A DNA stretch of 34,925 nt from a virus, in the IMG/VR virus record IMGVR_UViG_3300041955_001923, positions 1 through 34,925 of that record. One strand, written 5' to 3'. The notes below the pieces were generated by a model that was given only the letters and a program-made list of their open reading frames with translations, did not search any database and was not told where the DNA came from. Of this stretch, positions 7,423 to 14,806 are shown in pieces. Each line of letters begins with the position of its first letter. Position 1 is the first letter of the stretch. Both the position numbers and the translations under genes were made by a program.

Positions 7423-8475
7423 ATGCCTGGCGGCGGTGGAGCAACCATAGGCCCTGTGGCCTTGACACTGGCGGATTGGGCCAAGCGGATAGATGATGAC
7501 GGAAAGATTGCCGAGATCATCAATCTTTTGTCCCAAACCAATGAAATCTTAGACGACATGCTCTGGGTGGAGGGAAATCTTCCGACCGGGCATAAAACGA
7601 CAATCAGGACGGGACTCCCGAGCGCTTACTGGCGCCTGCTTAATCAGGGCGTTCCGAGGGGCAAATCGACCACAGCTCAGATTATTGAGAGCTGCGGGAT
7701 GCTCGAAACTTACAGCGACATCGATGTGGACCTGGTGGCATTGTCCGGAAACGACCGCGCCTTCAGGCTGTCCGAAGAGCTGGCGTTTCTTGAGGGCATG
7801 AACCAGCAGATGGCCGGCACGATCTTCTACAACAACATCACCTCGACGCCTGCGGCTTTCATGGGTCTTTCGCCGAGATATCCGAGCATATCTACGGCAA
7901 CTTCCCAGACGGCGAACAATGTGCTGAATGCCGGCGGAACAAGTTCCACGTGCACGAGCGTGTGGCTTGTACATTGGGGGCCGATGTCGGTACACGGGAT
8001 TTTCCCCAAGGGTCAGAAGGCGGGTTTCCGGCAGGAGGACATGGGCAAAACGCCTGTGTACGATTCAAACTCCAATCCGTACTACGCCTGGCGGACCCAT
8101 TACAAATGGGACGCGGGGCTTGTGGTGAAGGACTGGAGGTATGCGGTCCGGATCGCCAACATCGATGTCAGCACGCTTTCGGGCGGGACGCCTCCCAACC
8201 TCATAAACCTCATGATCCGCGCGATTCACAGGCTGCCGACCCAGCCGGCCCGGGCCGGAAACGTGCAGACGAGCGACGCTCCAAGGCTCACCCTTGGGCA
8301 GGCGGGCTTTTACTGCAACCGCGCGATTTCCACCTGGCTGGATATTCAGGCGGTAAACAAGACGAACGTGCTGCTTCGGATGGAGGAGTTCGACGGAAAG
8401 CCCGTGACCACATTCAGGGGCATTCCGATCAGGACCTGCGACCAACTACTCAACACGGAGACGGCACTCACGTAA
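7423..8475 (+). CDS. Major capsid protein (Bbp17/GP7 type)
   Basis: 350 residues, the expected size for the HK97-fold capsid proteins of BPP-1-like phages. Features: N-terminal TLADWAKR, LSQTNEILDDMLWVEGN, TTIRTGLPSAYWRLLN, DLVALSGNDRAFRLSE, and a C-terminal FRGIPIRTCDQLL. Start at the ATG 7423 because AAAAAGGAG (7406-7414) is 8 bases upstream; the earlier in-frame TTG (7399) lies in the repeat flank. It is the most abundant virion protein of the phage and sits between scaffold and cement protein, as in BPP-1. Confidence 0.9.
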   Translation: MPGGGGATIGPVALTLADWAKRIDDDGKIAEIINLLSQTNEILDDMLWVEGNLPTGHKTTIRTGLPSAYWRLLNQGVPRGKSTTAQIIESCGMLETYSDIDVDLVALSGNDRAFRLSEELAFLEGMNQQMAGTIFYNNITSTPAAFMGLSPRYPSISTATSQTANNVLNAGGTSSTCTSVWLVHWGPMSVHGIFPKGQKAGFRQEDMGKTPVYDSNSNPYYAWRTHYKWDAGLVVKDWRYAVRIANIDVSTLSGGTPPNLINLMIRAIHRLPTQPARAGNVQTSDAPRLTLGQAGFYCNRAISTWLDIQAVNKTNVLLRMEEFDGKPVTTFRGIPIRTCDQLLNTETALT

Positions 8476-8479
8476 AAAG

Positions 8480-8552
8480 CAGGCTGAAGGTAGATAGGCT
8501 GAAGGCTTTTAGGTACTGCCTAACAGCCTAACAGCCTTCAGTCTTCAGCCTA
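8480..8552. repeat. Word-repeat hairpin, GGCTGAAGG family, third copy
   Basis: Left arm AGGCTGAAGGTAGATAGGCTGAA... and right arm GCCTAACAGCCTAACAGCCTTCAG are complementary around a short loop near GGTACTGCC. It ends at AAAAGGAG of the cement gene. Same family as 841-978 and 2727-2850. Confidence 0.85.
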
Positions 8553-8565
8553 AAAGGAGTTTGAG

Positions 8566-9132
8566 ATGATAATGGACGGACTTTTGATTTTGGACGGGAC
8601 CGTGTCCGCAACGGGCGTGTTTTCCGGGACTTCGGTTAATTCCGGGACCACGTTTGTAAGCGGCGGCGGCGGGACCACATCTTACAACATCATCGATGTC
8701 AGCCAGCTTGGGGCATCGGCCAAAGGGTACGGCCGAGACCTCGGTATTGGCGAGCCCCTGGAGCTTGTCGTAATGGCGACCGTGAGCTTTACCGGATCAA
8801 GCTCAACACTGACGGTGAACCTGCAGTACGCGCCTGACAACAATGGAGTACCCGGATCGTGGGTCACGGTAGCCTCAAGCGTTGCATTCACGCTCACCCA
8901 GCTTACCCTGCCCGCAACCGGTATGGGGGTCGAGTTGATGAGGATCAAGCTCCCGCCCATGACGCCTTCGCCGGCCACGGGCAGCGCGATGGTGAAGTAC
9001 ATTCAGATGCTGTACCAGGTGAGCGCGGCCAACATGACGGCCGGCGCGATCGCGGCTTTCATCGTGCTCGACAAGACGGCCCTGGGTCCGGGACTGGGAT
9101 ACCAGAGCGGGTATTCGAACCTGTATCTTTAG
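8566..9132 (+). CDS. Capsid cement protein (Bbp16 family)
   Basis: 188 residues. It begins MIMDGLLILDG and contains the family signature YGRDLGIGEPLELVV at about residues 55-69, followed by a beta-rich domain (TVNLQYAPDNNG). In BPP-1 the Bbp16 protein binds on the outside of the capsid and stabilises it; this gene lies directly after the capsid gene, as there. AAAAGGAG is 7 bases upstream of the ATG. Ends with TAG, followed by a repeat element. Confidence 0.82.
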   Translation: MIMDGLLILDGTVSATGVFSGTSVNSGTTFVSGGGGTTSYNIIDVSQLGASAKGYGRDLGIGEPLELVVMATVSFTGSSSTLTVNLQYAPDNNGVPGSWVTVASSVAFTLTQLTLPATGMGVELMRIKLPPMTPSPATGSAMVKYIQMLYQVSAANMTAGAIAAFIVLDKTALGPGLGYQSGYSNLYL

Positions 9133-9136
9133 GAGA

Positions 9137-9202
9137 CGGGTAATGGGTACGGGGTAAGGGGTAAGGGGTAAACCCATAACCCATAACCCCTGACCCCTGA
9201 CC
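9137..9202. repeat. GGGGTAA / CCCATAA hairpin element, second copy
   Basis: Left arm 9137-9170 (GGGTAATGGGTACGGGGTAA and repeats), right arm 9171-9202 (ACCCATAACCCATAACC and TGACCCCTGACC). The arms are almost adjacent, so a tight hairpin is possible. Confidence 0.82.
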
Positions 9203-9220
9203 TGCATGGAGCGAAGCGGA

Positions 9221-9478
9221 ATGGCCAAGTACAAACTTTTGGAAAGGGCGTTCATCCATCAGCGGCTGTGGGAGGAAGGCGAGATTGTCGAAGTGGATGA
9301 CAACCTCATGCCGGGGCCGCATATGGTTCCTCAGGATTCGGCGGCCAGGGCGGCGATGAAAAAGTACGGCGTCGTAAACGGGCCGCTTCCGAACCCTGTG
9401 GATGAACTCACGCGAGATGTGAGGAACTTTGGCGCTGCGCCGCAGGAAGTGAAATCCGGGATGGCGTCGAGCGCGTAA
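9221..9478 (+). CDS. Small virion-region protein, unknown
   Basis: 85 residues from MAKYKLLERAFIHQRLWEEG; an in-frame ATG at 9206 exists, but GGAG at 9208-9211 gives good spacing only for 9221. The N-terminal half (YKLLERAFI...LWEEGEIVEVDDN) resembles short proteins that follow cement genes in related phages; the rest is charged and probably flexible. Function unknown; a head-associated role is inferred only from position. Confidence 0.65.
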   Translation: MAKYKLLERAFIHQRLWEEGEIVEVDDNLMPGPHMVPQDSAARAAMKKYGVVNGPLPNPVDELTRDVRNFGAAPQEVKSGMASSA

Positions 9479-9479
9479 A

Positions 9480-9540
9480 CAGAAGTCGGAAGACGGAGGT
9501 AGGAAATCCGCCATCTGTCCTCTGATCTCCGATTTCCGTA
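9480..9540. repeat. GGAAGACGGA/TCCGATTTCC element, degenerate
   Basis: A short copy of the GGAAGACGGAGG word on the left and TCCTCTGATCTCCGATTTCC on the right form a weak inverted pair before AAAAGGAG of the next gene. Confidence 0.65.
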
Positions 9541-9554
9541 AAAGGAGTGAGCAA

Positions 9555-10139
9555 ATGCCTTCAATACCGATAAATTTTCAGAATAATGTGATCCCGCCCA
9601 TGAGCAATCTGGATGCCACCGGACGGGTGCTGGTCACGACCGAGGGCAACAAAAACACTTACCGCTATGCGAGCGTGGGCAACACGCTCTACAGCACGGC
9701 GGCTGCGGTCCTCGTTGAAATCCAGGGATCGGCCACAATGACCGTTCGCGTGAAGCGCATCTCCATCTGGTCCATCGTTGCCGCGACCGCAATTGAAGCG
9801 GACCTGACGCTGCTCAGATGTACGGCGATCTCTGCATCCGGGAGCGCAACGGCGATTACGGCCGGGAAGCATGACAAAAGCGATCCCGGGGCCACAGCCT
9901 TGGTAAATACCTACGCGGCGGCGGCTCTTGCCGGGACCGGTCATGCGATCATCGGGGCGGCGCCTTTGTCCCTCGGTGTGCTGGCCTGTTCGGCGACCGT
10001 GTGGGATTTCTGCCGGAGCTGCGACAAGCCGTTGATCCTGCGCGGGACCGGGGATGTTATCCAGGTCTACAACAACACCCTGACGCTCGGGACTGCGACC
10101 TACGGCTTCGAGATCGAGACAGAGGAAGACAATTCGTAG
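9555..10139 (+). CDS. Putative virion structural protein
   Basis: 194 residues with long beta-like stretches (LVEIQGSATMTVRVKRISIW, IEADLTLLRC) and a C-terminal region RGTGDVIQVYNNT...YGFEIETEE. No membrane segment or enzyme motif. The pattern suggests a beta-sandwich surface or decoration protein of the head; comparable uncharacterised proteins occur after cement genes. AAAAGGAG precedes the ATG with 7-base spacing, a strong site. Exact function unknown. Confidence 0.7.
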   Translation: MPSIPINFQNNVIPPMSNLDATGRVLVTTEGNKNTYRYASVGNTLYSTAAAVLVEIQGSATMTVRVKRISIWSIVAATAIEADLTLLRCTAISASGSATAITAGKHDKSDPGATALVNTYAAAALAGTGHAIIGAAPLSLGVLACSATVWDFCRSCDKPLILRGTGDVIQVYNNTLTLGTATYGFEIETEEDNS

Positions 10140-10142
10140 GCT

Positions 10143-10281
10143 GGTGAATCGTGAATCGTGAATGGTAGCTCGTGATTCGTGAATCGTGAATCGTGAATTG
10201 GAAAGACAAACAACTCGTGACTCGTGAGTCGTGACTCGTGATTGGTTTTCACCATTCACCATTCACCATTCACCAGTCACG
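10143..10281. repeat. GTGAATC / TTCACCA hairpin element, long copy
   Basis: Left part 10143-10199 repeats GTGAATCGTGAATCGTGAAT; middle 10212-10241 has CTCGTGACTCGTGAGTCGTG; right part 10247-10280 repeats ACCATTCACCATTCACC. Several alternative stems are possible. Ends at AAAGGAG of the next gene. Confidence 0.82.
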
Positions 10282-10297
10282 GCGAAAGGAGTGAGCA

Positions 10298-10735
10298 ATG
10301 AGCGAACTGTCGGTACTCATCAACGATGTAAAGGCGGAAATCGCGAAAGTCGAGGCCTGGTTTAAAGGCGTCAACTGGAATGAGGTCCTCACCTACTACA
10401 ACGATTTCATCAAAGGCCTGGAGCAATCCGTTCTGCCCGTGATCGAAGAACTGTTTCCCGGGACCACTTCAACGATTGGCAATCTTGTGACCCCGCTGCT
10501 CAACAATGCCACTACGGCCGTAACGGCCCTTACGACGGCGGCGAGCGCTTATGCGGCCGGGACGCTCAGTTCGTCAGACCTGACAACGGCGGCCCACGTC
10601 GTGCAGAGCGCGGTCGAGGCGGCAAGCGTTGTCGTCGGTGCGGCCGTGGCGGGAACAAGCAAGGCCGTGGCTGCGGCTTCGACAGCGAAGACAGCAGTCC
10701 CTGCCAGTTCGGTAAATCCGGCTGCGCTGGCTTAG
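10298..10735 (+). CDS. Alanine-rich helical protein, unknown
   Basis: 145 residues. The N-terminal ~60 residues form charged amphipathic helices (INDVKAEIAKVEAWFKGVNW, YYNDFIKGLEQSVLPVIEEL); the C-terminal half is rich in Ala, Val, Ser and Thr. No clear transmembrane helix. AAAGGAG with 7-base spacing supports the start. Positioned between head genes and the lysis cassette; no family recognised. Confidence 0.65.
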   Translation: MSELSVLINDVKAEIAKVEAWFKGVNWNEVLTYYNDFIKGLEQSVLPVIEELFPGTTSTIGNLVTPLLNNATTAVTALTTAASAYAAGTLSSSDLTTAAHVVQSAVEAASVVVGAAVAGTSKAVAAASTAKTAVPASSVNPAALA

Positions 10736-10736
10736 G

Positions 10737-10980
10737 GGCAGGACTGAGAACTGAGAAGCAAGGACTGAGGACTGAGGACTGAGCAACTACTCAAAACTCG
10801 AAAGTCCTCAAAAAATGGCTCACTCCGTGAGGAAGTTGCGAGTTGGCGAGTTGCGAGTTGGCCCCTTCGGGAGTTGCGAGTTGCGAGTTGGCGCGTTGCG
10901 AGTTTCTTCAACCCGTAACCCGAAACCCGGAACCCATTAACACCGGACGCAAACCCGTAACCCGGAACCCGGAACTCCTA
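10737..10980. repeat. Composite of three word-repeat elements
   Basis: Three unrelated arrays lie side by side: ACTGAGGACTGAGG words (10743-10784), GAGTTGCGAGTTGG words (10837-10903), and ACCCGTAACCCGGAACCC words (10914-10977). ACTCGAAAGTCCTC and TCACTCCGTGAGG lie between them. This is the longest gap between virion genes and has no credible reading frame. It ends at the GAGGGGG ribosome site of the lipoprotein gene. Confidence 0.8.
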
Positions 10981-10993
10981 TGAGGGGGATATC

Positions 10994-11347
10994 ATGATGC
11001 GATGGACGGCCCTTGTCTTTACGGCCTTTATACTGGCCGGCTGCGCCGCTAATTATCAGCCGGAAGTGAAGTACTTCGATCTCACGCCCAAAACAGTCGG
11101 CGCGGCCGTCTACTGGAAATCGACCGACAGCCTGGGCTTCGGAATCACCCATAAGGGCACCTACCTCTATCAGATCGACCATGAGGGAAATGCTACGGCC
11201 ATAGGGCACGATACGGCGAGTGCGCCGGGCCCCGTACAGGGGATAGTCCAGACGGGGGAGACTGCGGGGGCCACTACAGCCGTGGCCGGGGCGATACTCC
11301 CAATGTTGATCCCTCCGGCGAGCACGACAGTCAAAACGAGCAAATGA
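10994..11347 (+). CDS. Small lipoprotein of the lysis region (possible outer spanin)
   Basis: 117 residues with a classical lipoprotein signal peptide: MMRWTAL, a hydrophobic core, and lipobox LAGC with Cys17; the residue after Cys is Ala, so sorting to the outer membrane is expected. The mature part is not proline-rich as many o-spanins are, so the spanin role rests mainly on position before a holin-like gene and the muramidase. GAGGGGG at 10982-10988 supports the start. Its stop overlaps the ribosome site of the next gene (AAATGAGGAG), showing coupling. Confidence 0.65.
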   Translation: MMRWTALVFTAFILAGCAANYQPEVKYFDLTPKTVGAAVYWKSTDSLGFGITHKGTYLYQIDHEGNATAIGHDTASAPGPVQGIVQTGETAGATTAVAGAILPMLIPPASTTVKTSK

Positions 11348-11361
11348 GGAGAAAAACGGTG

Positions 11362-11679
11362 ATGGAATACCTGAAATGGTTCGTTAATGTCGCCTTTTAC
11401 TACGAAAAGGACAAGGCAAGCGGCAAGCCCTACTGGCAGGACCCGGCTTTCGTGGGCCTGGTGGTGAGCATCGCCTCGGTCGAAGCGCTCAAGTATCTGG
11501 GGGCAAACATCGATTCCGGCTTGCAGCTCAAAATCGTAGGCGTCATCACCGGGATCGGCGCGATCCTGTCGCCTCAGACGGGGATTGTGGAGAAGAAGCC
11601 GGAGCCGAAACCATGGCATGCGCAAGGGGAACCGGCTGATGCCAGTAGGGATCAACACAACCTGAGCTCGCTTAGTTAA
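11362..11679 (+). CDS. Holin-like small membrane protein
   Basis: 105 residues from MEYLKWFVNVAFYYEK. Two moderately hydrophobic segments (FVGLVVSIASVEALKYLG, about 30-47, and IVGVITGIGAILSP, about 57-70) separated by a short polar turn, followed by a charged tail. This size and layout suits a two-helix holin, and the next gene is the muramidase. GAGGAG (11346-11351) sets the ATG at 11362 and not the ATG at 11344, which overlaps the ribosome site. No family motif is certain, so holin is an inference from context. Confidence 0.55.
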   Translation: MEYLKWFVNVAFYYEKDKASGKPYWQDPAFVGLVVSIASVEALKYLGANIDSGLQLKIVGVITGIGAILSPQTGIVEKKPEPKPWHAQGEPADASRDQHNLSSLS

Positions 11680-11683
11680 AGAT

Positions 11684-11816
11684 CCACCACAGAGCCACGG
11701 AGGACACAGAGAAGTACTATGCTACGCAAAAACCGCAACCTGCGCAAATTTGCAAGTTTGGTAGGGTTTTACAGTAGACATCTCTTTTCTCTGTGATCTC
11801 TGTGCCTCTGTGGTGA
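11684..11816. repeat. CACCACAGAG / CTCTGTGGTG hairpin element
   Basis: Left arm 11684-11713 (CCACCACAGAGCCACGGAGG, ACACAGAG) and right arm 11789-11815 (CTCTGTGATCTCTGTGCCTC, TGTGGTG) are complementary. The loop contains AAACCGCAACCTGCGCAAA. A second copy lies at 14142-14284. The right arm ends at AAAAGGA of the muramidase. Confidence 0.85.
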
Positions 11817-11830
11817 AAAGGATTTTGGAC

Positions 11831-12247
11831 ATGGCCGATTACCCTGAGGATTTCCAAAAAGCCGTAGACGACCTCATCGACAACTGGGAGGGCGGCTACG
11901 TGAACGATCCCGACGACCCGGGGGGCGAGACGAAGTTCGGGATCTCGAAGCGGAGCTACCCGACTGTCAACATCGCCGCCCTTACGCGCGACCAGGCCAT
12001 CGCAATCTACTACCGGGATTTCTGGCAGAAGTACAAGCTCGATGGGATCCAGGATGCGCCGATGAGGGTCAAGGTTTTCAACATGGGCGTGCTCATGGGA
12101 ATGAAGACGGCGCTGATGCTGGCCATTGGCTGCCACAATATCGATGAATACCGCCAGGTGTGCGAGAAGCACTTCCAGGCGATTTGCATCAAGCACCCGG
12201 AGTGCAACAAATATCTCCATGGATGGACAAGAAGGGCATTGGCGTAG
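11831..12247 (+). CDS. GH108-family muramidase (endolysin)
   Basis: 138 residues. The N-terminal part shows the glycosyl hydrolase 108 signature WEGGYVNDPDDPGGETKFGI, where the Glu after Trp is the expected catalytic residue, then RDQAIAIYYRDFW. It cuts the glycan strands of peptidoglycan at lysis. The C-terminus ends CNKYLHGWTRRALA, matching the end of the associated PG_binding_3 region, but the middle is shorter than in typical ~170-180 residue members. The start 11831 is chosen because AAAAGGA (11816-11822) is 8 bases upstream; GTG codons at 11810 and 11813 lie in the repeat arm. Confidence 0.87.
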   Translation: MADYPEDFQKAVDDLIDNWEGGYVNDPDDPGGETKFGISKRSYPTVNIAALTRDQAIAIYYRDFWQKYKLDGIQDAPMRVKVFNMGVLMGMKTALMLAIGCHNIDEYRQVCEKHFQAICIKHPECNKYLHGWTRRALA

Positions 12248-12283
12248 CGGAGGACGGAGGACGGGGGACGGAAGACGGAGTAA
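12248..12283. repeat. GGAGGACGG direct-repeat element
   Basis: Four tandem words GGAGGACGG/GGGGGACGG/GGAAGACGG directly after the muramidase stop, leading to AAAGAGGAAAG of the next gene. Same family as 5500-5580. Confidence 0.75.
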
Positions 12284-12299
12284 AGAGGAAAGAATTGGT

Positions 12300-12683
12300 A
12301 TGACGCGCGAAGATACGCGGGACTGGTTATCGAAATACGGGATGTTCGTCCTGAATCTCGTGGTCATATTCATCATGCTGGGCGGCCATGCGGTTTATAC
12401 GGCCTTTATCATCGGGTCGATAAAAACCTTGAGCAGCGCCACGTGCGACAGGGTAACCGTGCTCGAGGTCGCCGTTGCGAAGCTGCCCGAACGATTCACG
12501 AGCCTGCAGGCCCACGAGGATTTCAAGGAGAAGGTGGCGATGCTCACGGCAAAAAGGGACGCCAGCGAAAAGGACCTCAAGGAAACCCTTGTCCGCAGCA
12601 CCGATGAACTGAAAACGGACATACGGGATTTGTCACGCAAGGTTGATGCGCACATGGAGCAGACACGGAGAAAAAGGGACTGA
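12300..12683 (+). CDS. Membrane-anchored coiled-coil protein (possible inner spanin)
   Basis: 127 residues. One long hydrophobic segment at residues ~14-41 (MFVLNLVVIFIMLGGHAVYT, then AFIIGSI) is followed by a charged heptad-rich helix to the C-terminus. An inner-membrane anchor with a periplasmic coiled coil is the layout of i-spanins, and the neighbours are muramidase, holin-like protein and lipoprotein. It could instead be a general phage membrane coiled-coil protein. AGAGGAAAG lies upstream of the ATG at 12300; an upstream in-frame extension overlaps the muramidase gene and is rejected. Confidence 0.6.
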   Translation: MTREDTRDWLSKYGMFVLNLVVIFIMLGGHAVYTAFIIGSIKTLSSATCDRVTVLEVAVAKLPERFTSLQAHEDFKEKVAMLTAKRDASEKDLKETLVRSTDELKTDIRDLSRKVDAHMEQTRRKRD

Positions 12684-12697
12684 GGACTGATAAAGCG

Positions 12698-12931
12698 ATG
12701 GGAACAATCGAGGGACCAAAGACAGACAAGGAGTGGCAGGCTCATGACGATGCGCACACGCTCGCCAGGGCCAAAGAGGTCATGGCCGATGAGAAGCGCC
12801 TGAAGGCAGCAACGGAAGCGGCGGAAAAGATAGCGAAGAACCTGGCGGAGGAAGCCGAACGCATGAAGGGGTCAAAGGATTTGCTCGATAAGATGTATCC
12901 GAAAATGGATACGGATAAGGACGGGAAATAA
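12698..12931 (+). CDS. Small charged helical phage protein
   Basis: 77 residues, mainly Ala/Lys/Glu helix, ending LLDKMYPKMDTDKDGK. The LLDKMYPKM end echoes the scaffold C-terminal region (TLLAQMYPTM), which may reflect a shared short binding motif. Ribosome site is weak (AGGAC). Its TAA overlaps the ATG of the next gene (TAATG), so the two are coupled. Function unknown. Confidence 0.6.
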   Translation: MGTIEGPKTDKEWQAHDDAHTLARAKEVMADEKRLKAATEAAEKIAKNLAEEAERMKGSKDLLDKMYPKMDTDKDGK

Positions 12932-13089
12932 TGGGCAAACGCTACCTCGACATGGGGGACCGGATCGAGCTCGCGAAGGCCGCGATGGAGTTTGCCGACA
13001 AGTACCAGTTGAAGCCCGTGCAGCTCTATCACGCAATGGTAGAGGCCGTGACCGAGGAGCCGGAAAAGGAGGGAAAAGAAGATGAGTAA
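12931..13089 (+). CDS. 52-residue acidic protein, unknown
   Basis: Starts in a TAATG overlap with the upstream gene and ends in an ATGAGTAA overlap with the downstream gene, an arrangement that strongly supports translation. Sequence begins MGKRYLDMGDRIELAKAAME and ends in a run of Glu and Lys. The helix FADKYQLKPVQLYHAMVEAV resembles a small helical binding domain. AAGGAGGGAAA in its 3' end serves the next gene. No family recognised. Confidence 0.65.
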   Translation: MGKRYLDMGDRIELAKAAMEFADKYQLKPVQLYHAMVEAVTEEPEKEGKEDE

Positions 13090-13300
13090 AGCATCCAAAT
13101 CATCTTCGAGTTCGAAGAGCAGCAAGTCGAGCATTCATATAAATCCGGCCCACAAAGGCGAGTTTACGCGGAAAGCGAACGCTGCCGGCAAATCCGTGCA
13201 GGAATACGCCAATGAGGTCCTCGCACCCGGCAGCAAGGCAAGCGGCTCGACGAAGAAGCAGGCTAATTTCGCCAGAAATGCGAAGAAATTTAAGCACTAA
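13082..13300 (+). CDS. Small basic phage protein
   Basis: 72 residues, Ser/Lys-rich at the N-terminus, then IHINPAHKGEFTRKANAAGK and SVQEYANEVLAPG, ending KKQANFARNAKKFKH. The IHINP-HKG-FT-KA-AGKSVQEYA and KKQANFARNA patterns occur in a family of short uncharacterised phage proteins encoded near tail genes. The strong basic charge suggests nucleic-acid or protein binding. Overlaps the upstream gene by 8 bases, with AAGGAGG just before the ATG. Confidence 0.7.
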   Translation: MSKASKSSSSSKSSKSSIHINPAHKGEFTRKANAAGKSVQEYANEVLAPGSKASGSTKKQANFARNAKKFKH

Positions 13301-13331
13301 AGATGATCCGCCTTCAGAAGGGGAAAATTAA

Positions 13332-14135
13332 ATGCCGGCTCAGGTAGACATTTGCAATAGAGCTTTGAGCGTCATCGGGACCCGCTCGAGCATCGCTTCG
13401 ATGACTGAGGCGAATCCGGAGGCGGAGGCCTGCACGACCCACTTCGAGGCGGCGACAAGGGCGCTCCTGAGGCTCGCGCCATGGAGCTTCGCCAGGTACC
13501 AGGCAAACCTTGCGCTCATCGCGGCGGCGGGAAACACTCCTGAAAATCCGAACAACACGCCTCCGTTTCCGCCTGTGCCCTGGACATACGAATACGCCTG
13601 GCCGCAAGACTGCGTGAGGCTTCGCCAGGTAAAGCCGCCCTATTATCCTCCGGGAGAAACGCCTGAAAACTCAGGGCTTGTCCTGATGCCGGGCTTTTAT
13701 CAGGCGCCGATGAACATGCCGTTTGGCTTCAACAACCGGCCAAGCTACCAGATCGGCCTGGACTACGATGCAAACGGCAATCAGATAAAAGTGATAATGA
13801 GCTACATCGAGGACGCCATAATCATCTACACGGCCCTGGTCGATAATCCGAACCTCTGGGACGACGAGTTCTCGGAAGCGATGGTTTTCATGCTCGCGTC
13901 TCACCTGGTGGGGGCGCTCATCGGCGACAAGCAGATGGACAAGGCGCTCTACGAGAAGGCAGCTCAGGCGGCGATCGTAGCGCGGGCCGTTGACGGAAAC
14001 GAGCAGCCGGTCAGTCCGAGCCATACGCCGGACTGGATCAAGGTTCGAGGGTACTATCCGATACCGGGGGATTTGCCTTATCCGACCGATGATGATTTCG
14101 GGGATTCGGGCGGCTGGGGCAACTGGATATGGTAA
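13332..14135 (+). CDS. Tail tubular protein A / adaptor (T7 gp11-like)
   Basis: 267 residues. N-terminal VDICNRALSVIGTRSSIASM, LLRLAPWSFARYQANLA, then PWTYEYAWPQDCVRLRQV are typical of the podovirus adaptor (gatekeeper) ring joining portal and nozzle. The C-terminal third carries a helical region (DEFSEAMVFMLASHLVGALI). Size is slightly above T7 gp11. The position ahead of fibre and nozzle genes fits. AGAAGGGG upstream of the ATG supports the start. Confidence 0.87.
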   Translation: MPAQVDICNRALSVIGTRSSIASMTEANPEAEACTTHFEAATRALLRLAPWSFARYQANLALIAAAGNTPENPNNTPPFPPVPWTYEYAWPQDCVRLRQVKPPYYPPGETPENSGLVLMPGFYQAPMNMPFGFNNRPSYQIGLDYDANGNQIKVIMSYIEDAIIIYTALVDNPNLWDDEFSEAMVFMLASHLVGALIGDKQMDKALYEKAAQAAIVARAVDGNEQPVSPSHTPDWIKVRGYYPIPGDLPYPTDDDFGDSGGWGNWIW

Positions 14136-14141
14136 AAGCAT

Positions 14142-14284
14142 TCACCACAGAGACACAGAGAACACAGAGGAAAGCATGACTAAGCTGAAAAACCAAAAGC
14201 CTTTGCTCTTTGCCTTTTACCCAAATTATATTTCTCTGTGATCTCTGTGCCTCTGTGGTGAGATGCTTTTCGCCTCTGTGGTGG
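14142..14284. repeat. CACCACAGAG / CTCTGTGGTG hairpin element, second copy
   Basis: Left arm 14142-14171 (TTCACCACAGAGACACAGAG, AACACAGAGG), right arm 14232-14260 (CTCTGTGATCTCTGTGCCTC, TGTGGTG) plus an extra partial right arm GCCTCTGTGGTGG at 14272-14284. The right arm agrees base for base with the copy at 11789-11815. Ends at GAAAGGA of the fibre gene. Confidence 0.85.
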
Positions 14285-14296
14285 AAAGGATTTTAA

Positions 14297-14806
14297 GTGC
14301 TGACGACAACGCAAAGCACGGTGACATATCTGGGCAATGGGGCAACGACCCAGTTTGCCTATAATTTCCTTGTGCCGGCCCAGAGCCAGATGGTCGTTAC
14401 GCTCACCAATAACAACGTGAGCCCGGCCGTCGTGACGACGTTGAGCACGAGCCAGTACAGCGTGAGCGGGATCGGGAACGCGACGGGGGGGATCGTAACT
14501 TATACGGTGTCGGGCAGCCCGCTTGCCTCCGGGTGGTCGATCACGATTCAGCGCGTTGTGCCCTACCAGCAAAATACCTCGCTTACGAACCAGGGCGCAT
14601 TTTATCCGCAGGTGGTCGAAGCGGCGCTCGATTACCTGACGATGCAGTGTCAGCAGCTTGCGGCGCAGATAGCGGGGCTGTCCTCCACTGAAACAACTGA
14701 GACAATGGTCCAGGCAGGCTCGACCGTTTTGCTCGATACGAGCAACGGTCATACCTATCAGCTCGTCTGCACGAATGGAATCCTGGGATTGGAGGAAATA
14801 TCATGA
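14297..14806 (+). CDS. Tail-fibre anchor, T7 gp17 N-terminal-like
   Basis: 169 residues; the first ~115 (YLGNGATTQFAYNFLVP, YSVSGIGNATGGIVTYTVSG, ITIQRVVPYQQNTSL, NQGAFYPQVVEAALDYLTMQ) match the conserved N-terminal domain by which podovirus fibres attach to the tail. The protein has no receptor-binding part; it ends soon after the domain and the next gene is the spike, so the two probably assemble as an adaptor plus spike. GTG start with GAAAGGA 7 bases upstream. The ATGA overlap at 14803-14806 couples it to the spike gene. Confidence 0.85.
   Translation: MLTTTQSTVTYLGNGATTQFAYNFLVPAQSQMVVTLTNNNVSPAVVTTLSTSQYSVSGIGNATGGIVTYTVSGSPLASGWSITIQRVVPYQQNTSLTNQGAFYPQVVEAALDYLTMQCQQLAAQIAGLSSTETTETMVQAGSTVLLDTSNGHTYQLVCTNGILGLEEIS

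Noticed and set aside
5596-9132. Search for a diversity-generating retroelement, because the head genes resemble phage BPP-1
   Set aside because: No reverse transcriptase, template repeat or Mtd-like gene is visible in the window.
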